Below, in pieces: positions 61,828-64,000 of a stretch of 64,000 nt of DNA. How positions within the stretch are numbered: the first letter of the stretch is position 1; the number at the start of each line of letters is the position of its first letter. The notes under the pieces are model-generated. The model saw only the letters and a list, made by a program, of their open reading frames with translations. It was not told where the DNA came from and made no database searches. The DNA is from Falsiroseomonas stagni DSM 19981 (GTDB lineage Bacteria; Pseudomonadota; Alphaproteobacteria; Acetobacterales; Acetobacteraceae): assembly GCF_900114315.1 (NCBI RefSeq), contig NZ_FOSQ01000001.1, positions 1,261,718 to 1,325,717 of the forward strand, in the 5' to 3' direction. Both the position numbers and the translations under genes were made by a program.

Positions 61828-62835
61828 ATGATCGTGCAGCACGGGACGGTGAAGGGTCCCCCGCTGGCCCTCACCATGGGGGAACCCGCGGGCATCGGGG
61901 GGGAGATCGCGGCCAAGGCCTGGTGGGCGGTGCGCGCCGCCGGGCCGGCCTTCTTCCTGCTCGGCGACCCGGCCCTGGTGAAGGACGCCCCCGTGGCGCT
62001 GATCGAGGCGCCGGAACAGGCCGCCAGCGCCTTCCCCCATGCCCTGCCGGTGCTGCCGCTGCCCCTGGCCGCGCCGGCCATGCCGGGCCTGCTGGACCCC
62101 GCCAATGCGCCCGCGGTCATCGCCTCCATCGAGCAGGCCGTGGGCTTCGCCCTGGCGGGCCGGGCGGGGGGGGTGGTGACGAACCCGATCCAGAAATCGG
62201 TGCTGACCGCCGCCGGCTTCGCCCATCCCGGCCATACGGAGTTCCTCGGCGAACTTGCCGGCACCGCCCAGCCGCCGGTGATGATGCTGGCCTGCCCGGG
62301 GCTGCGCGTGGTGCCCGTGACCGTCCATCTCTCGCTCCGCGCCGCGCTGGACCGGCTGACCACGGATATCATCGTGGAGCATGGGCGCATCGTGGCGGCG
62401 GCGCTGCGGCGGGATTTCGGCATCGCCCAGCCGCGCATCGCGGTCGCCGGCCTCAACCCCCATGCGGGGGAGGCCGGGACGATGGGGGATGAGGATATCC
62501 GCATCGTCGCCCCGGCGGTGGAGGCGCTGCGCGCGTCGGGCATCGCCGCGCGCGGGCCCTTTCCGCCGGACACGATGTTCACGCCCCGCGCGCGGGCGAC
62601 CTATGATTGCGTGCTGGGCATGTACCACGACCAGGTGCTGATCCCGATCAAGACGCTGGACATGGATGGGGGCGTGAACATCACCCTCGGCCTGCGGATC
62701 GTGCGCACCAGCCCGGACCATGGCACTGCGCTCGATATCGCCGGCCGGGGCCAGGCGGATGCCGGCAGCCTGATCGCCGCGCTGCGCCTGGCCGCCGAGA
62801 TTGCCGACACAAGACGAAAGGCCGCCTGCCCGTGA
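61828..62835 (+). CDS. pdxA: 4-hydroxythreonine-4-phosphate dehydrogenase
   Basis: The 335-residue enzyme oxidises 4-phosphohydroxythreonine in pyridoxal phosphate synthesis. PdxA motifs are [40 protein letters not shown] (first metal His), [16 protein letters not shown] (second), and [17 protein letters not shown] (third). The GGAGG at 61823-61827 touches ATG 61828 and would better fit GTG 61834. Its stop overlaps the pdxJ GTG (GTGA), so the two B6 enzymes are coupled. A family paralogue role is unlikely given that context. Confidence 0.93.
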   Translation: MIVQHGTVKGPPLALTMGEPAGIGGEIAAKAWWAVRAAGPAFFLLGDPALVKDAPVALIEAPEQAASAFPHALPVLPLPLAAPAMPGLLDPANAPAVIASIEQAVGFALAGRAGGVVTNPIQKSVLTAAGFAHPGHTEFLGELAGTAQPPVMMLACPGLRVVPVTVHLSLRAALDRLTTDIIVEHGRIVAAALRRDFGIAQPRIAVAGLNPHAGEAGTMGDEDIRIVAPAVEALRASGIAARGPFPPDTMFTPRARATYDCVLGMYHDQVLIPIKTLDMDGGVNITLGLRIVRTSPDHGTALDIAGRGQADAGSLIAALRLAAEIADTRRKAACP

Positions 62836-63563
62836 ACCACCTCGTGCTGTCCATCAATGTCGATCACGTGGCCACGCTGCGGAACGCCCGCGGCGGCCAT
62901 TTCCCGGACCCCGTGGCGGCCGCGCAGCGCTGCATCGCCGCCGGGGCGGAAGGCATCACCATCCATCTGCGGGAGGACCGGCGCCACATCCGCGACCGGG
63001 ATGTGGAGCGCATGAAGGCGGAGGTCGCCGCGCCCCTGAACCTGGAGATGGCGGCGACGGAGGAGATGGTGGCGATCGCGCTGCGCGTGATGCCGCACGC
63101 CGTCTGCCTGGTGCCGGAGAAGCGCCAGGAACTCACCACGGAAGGCGGGCTGGATGTGCTGAACGCCGGGCCGGGCCTGGCGGAGGCGGTGAAGCGCCTG
63201 GCCGGCGCCGGCATCCGCACATCGCTGTTCGTCGAAGCCGATGCTGCGCCGATCGAGCGGGCGGCGGCGCTGGGCGCGGCCTGCGTCGAACTGCACACCG
63301 GTACCTATGCCGATGCCGCGCCCGGGGATCGCGCGCCCATCCTGGCCAGGCTGCGCGCCGGCGCGGCCATCGCGGTGGGTGCCGGCCTGGAATGCCATGC
63401 CGGCCACGGGCTGGATTACGGCAGCATCGGGGGCATCGCGGCGATCCCGGAGGTGACCGAGGTGTCCATCGGCCACTTCCTGATCAGCCAAAGCGTCTTC
63501 GAGGGGATCGAGAACGCCGTACGCCGCATGCGCGCCCTGATGGACGCGGCACGCGGCGGCTAG
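62832..63563 (+). CDS. pdxJ: Pyridoxine 5'-phosphate synthase
   Basis: The 243-residue TIM-barrel enzyme joins the PdxA product with deoxyxylulose phosphate to make pyridoxine phosphate. Motifs are [55 protein letters not shown] and [12 protein letters not shown], then [14 protein letters not shown] and VSIGHFLI. Length and motif order match the family. The GTG start overlaps the pdxA stop. Confidence 0.96.
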   Translation: MNHLVLSINVDHVATLRNARGGHFPDPVAAAQRCIAAGAEGITIHLREDRRHIRDRDVERMKAEVAAPLNLEMAATEEMVAIALRVMPHAVCLVPEKRQELTTEGGLDVLNAGPGLAEAVKRLAGAGIRTSLFVEADAAPIERAAALGAACVELHTGTYADAAPGDRAPILARLRAGAAIAVGAGLECHAGHGLDYGSIGGIAAIPEVTEVSIGHFLISQSVFEGIENAVRRMRALMDAARGG

Positions 63564-63564
63564 G

Positions 63565-63927
63565 TCAGGCGACCCGGCGCTGGTCCTGCATCACGTCCGA
63601 ATTGGCCGCGCGGACGGAAGCGGCCCAGCCCGGCGCCGCGGCCAGGAAGGCGTCGAGCTGCAGGACGGACAGCGCCTCCAGATATTCGGTGGCCGTCGTC
63701 GTCGTCGGGTCCCAGCGCAGCGCCAGGTCCGCGACCACGCCGGCACTGCCGGCGGTGGCGGCGGGCGCCACCTGCAGCTGCAGCGCGCGGCGCGCGATGG
63801 TGAGGACACGGGCAGCGGCATCGACGCGCATGCGCTCCGCCAGACCGTCCCCGGCCAGGTCGGCGATGGATCGGAGCGCGCGGATCTTCGCCGCCTCAGG
63901 CTCACGAACCCTACCCGTATCCGCCAT
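63565..63927 (-). CDS. Protein of unknown function
   Basis: The 120-residue protein is soluble, helix-rich and Ala/Arg-rich (EPEAAKIRALRSIADLAGDG; VDAAARVLTIARRALQLQVA). It has no cysteine and no signal peptide. AGGAGA lies about 8 bases before ATG 63927; a TTG at 63960 is possible. It converges on pdxJ with one base between stops. No family recognised. The remaining 73 bases to the window end show no gene. Confidence 0.6.
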   Translation of the reverse strand: MADTGRVREPEAAKIRALRSIADLAGDGLAERMRVDAAARVLTIARRALQLQVAPAATAGSAGVVADLALRWDPTTTTATEYLEALSVLQLDAFLAAAPGWAASVRAANSDVMQDQRRVA

Positions 63928-64000
63928 GTCTCGACTTCTCCTGCTATCGAACAGCGCCAAAAGCGACGCGTCGGCTGCCGCGGCTCCCCCCGCAGCGTTC

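Overview
The window is a very GC-rich, gene-dense piece of an alphaproteobacterial chromosome. The gene set (cbb3 oxidase cluster with FixGHI-type assembly genes, ChpT-like histidine phosphotransferase, CheA-CheY fusion operon, the infA-maf-rng-yacG order, PduO adenosyltransferase, full-length cobalamin-dependent MetH, short-form HisG, PdxA-PdxJ) fits Rhodospirillales, most likely a Roseomonas-like member of the Acetobacteraceae. That placement is inferred from gene content and codon usage, not from a search. I see no rRNA, CRISPR array, phage or insertion sequence; the only RNA gene found is one tRNA-Phe. No gap between genes exceeds about 230 bases.

Layout. 1-10.1 kb holds mixed genes: a partial glycosidase, a histidine phosphatase, a secreted SYLF protein, two glycosyltransferases, an HPt protein coupled to a sigma-54 response regulator, two GNAT acetyltransferases and an amidase. 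10.2-17.3 kb holds a chemoreceptor, a ferredoxin-NADP reductase and a TRAP transporter operon ending in a degenerate hydratase-like gene. 17.3-24.8 kb is linked to methionine, B12 and metals: an ArsR-methyltransferase fusion regulator with a palindromic operator, metH, a cation efflux protein, a TonB-like protein and a cobalamin adenosyltransferase. 24.9-28.9 kb carries a glutathione transferase, DsbB, Coq7, an HNH nuclease, an esterase and GluQ. 29.0-32.7 kb is a LivFGMH branched-chain amino acid ABC operon with no binding protein. 32.9-35.1 kb carries a secreted hexapeptide-repeat protein, a membrane hydroxylase fused to an ADYC-like domain, and tRNA-Phe. 35.2-43.1 kb is housekeeping, nearly all on the minus strand: yacG, RNase E/G, maf, infA, hisD, hisG, NAD kinase, moaA, a TauE/SafE permease and a DUF3553 protein. 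43.3-49.4 kb is a chemotaxis operon (chpT-like, cheAY, cheW, cheY, cheB, cheR). 49.5-57.4 kb is ccoNOQP-ccoGHIS on the minus strand, followed by a coupled small membrane protein. A perfect FNR/FixK box lies upstream of ccoN and is shared with a divergent DUF2189 gene. 57.6-64 kb carries that gene, a large RTX-repeat protein, another TauE/SafE-type protein, pdxA-pdxJ and an unknown gene.

The points most worth a second look are: (1) a family of two-hairpin intergenic repeats, five copies here, whose stems are kept by compensatory changes and which mostly lie at convergent gene ends; (2) the hydroxylase-ADYC fusion, which keeps a signal-peptide-like segment in its middle; (3) the seven-copy GIPEMN/GMPEAN secreted micro-repeat protein; (4) a LuxU/LuxO-like HPt plus sigma-54 regulator pair; (5) the ArsR-methyltransferase regulator and its operator between metH and a CobW-like remnant; (6) a single FNR/FixK palindrome placed to serve both cco and the DUF2189 gene.
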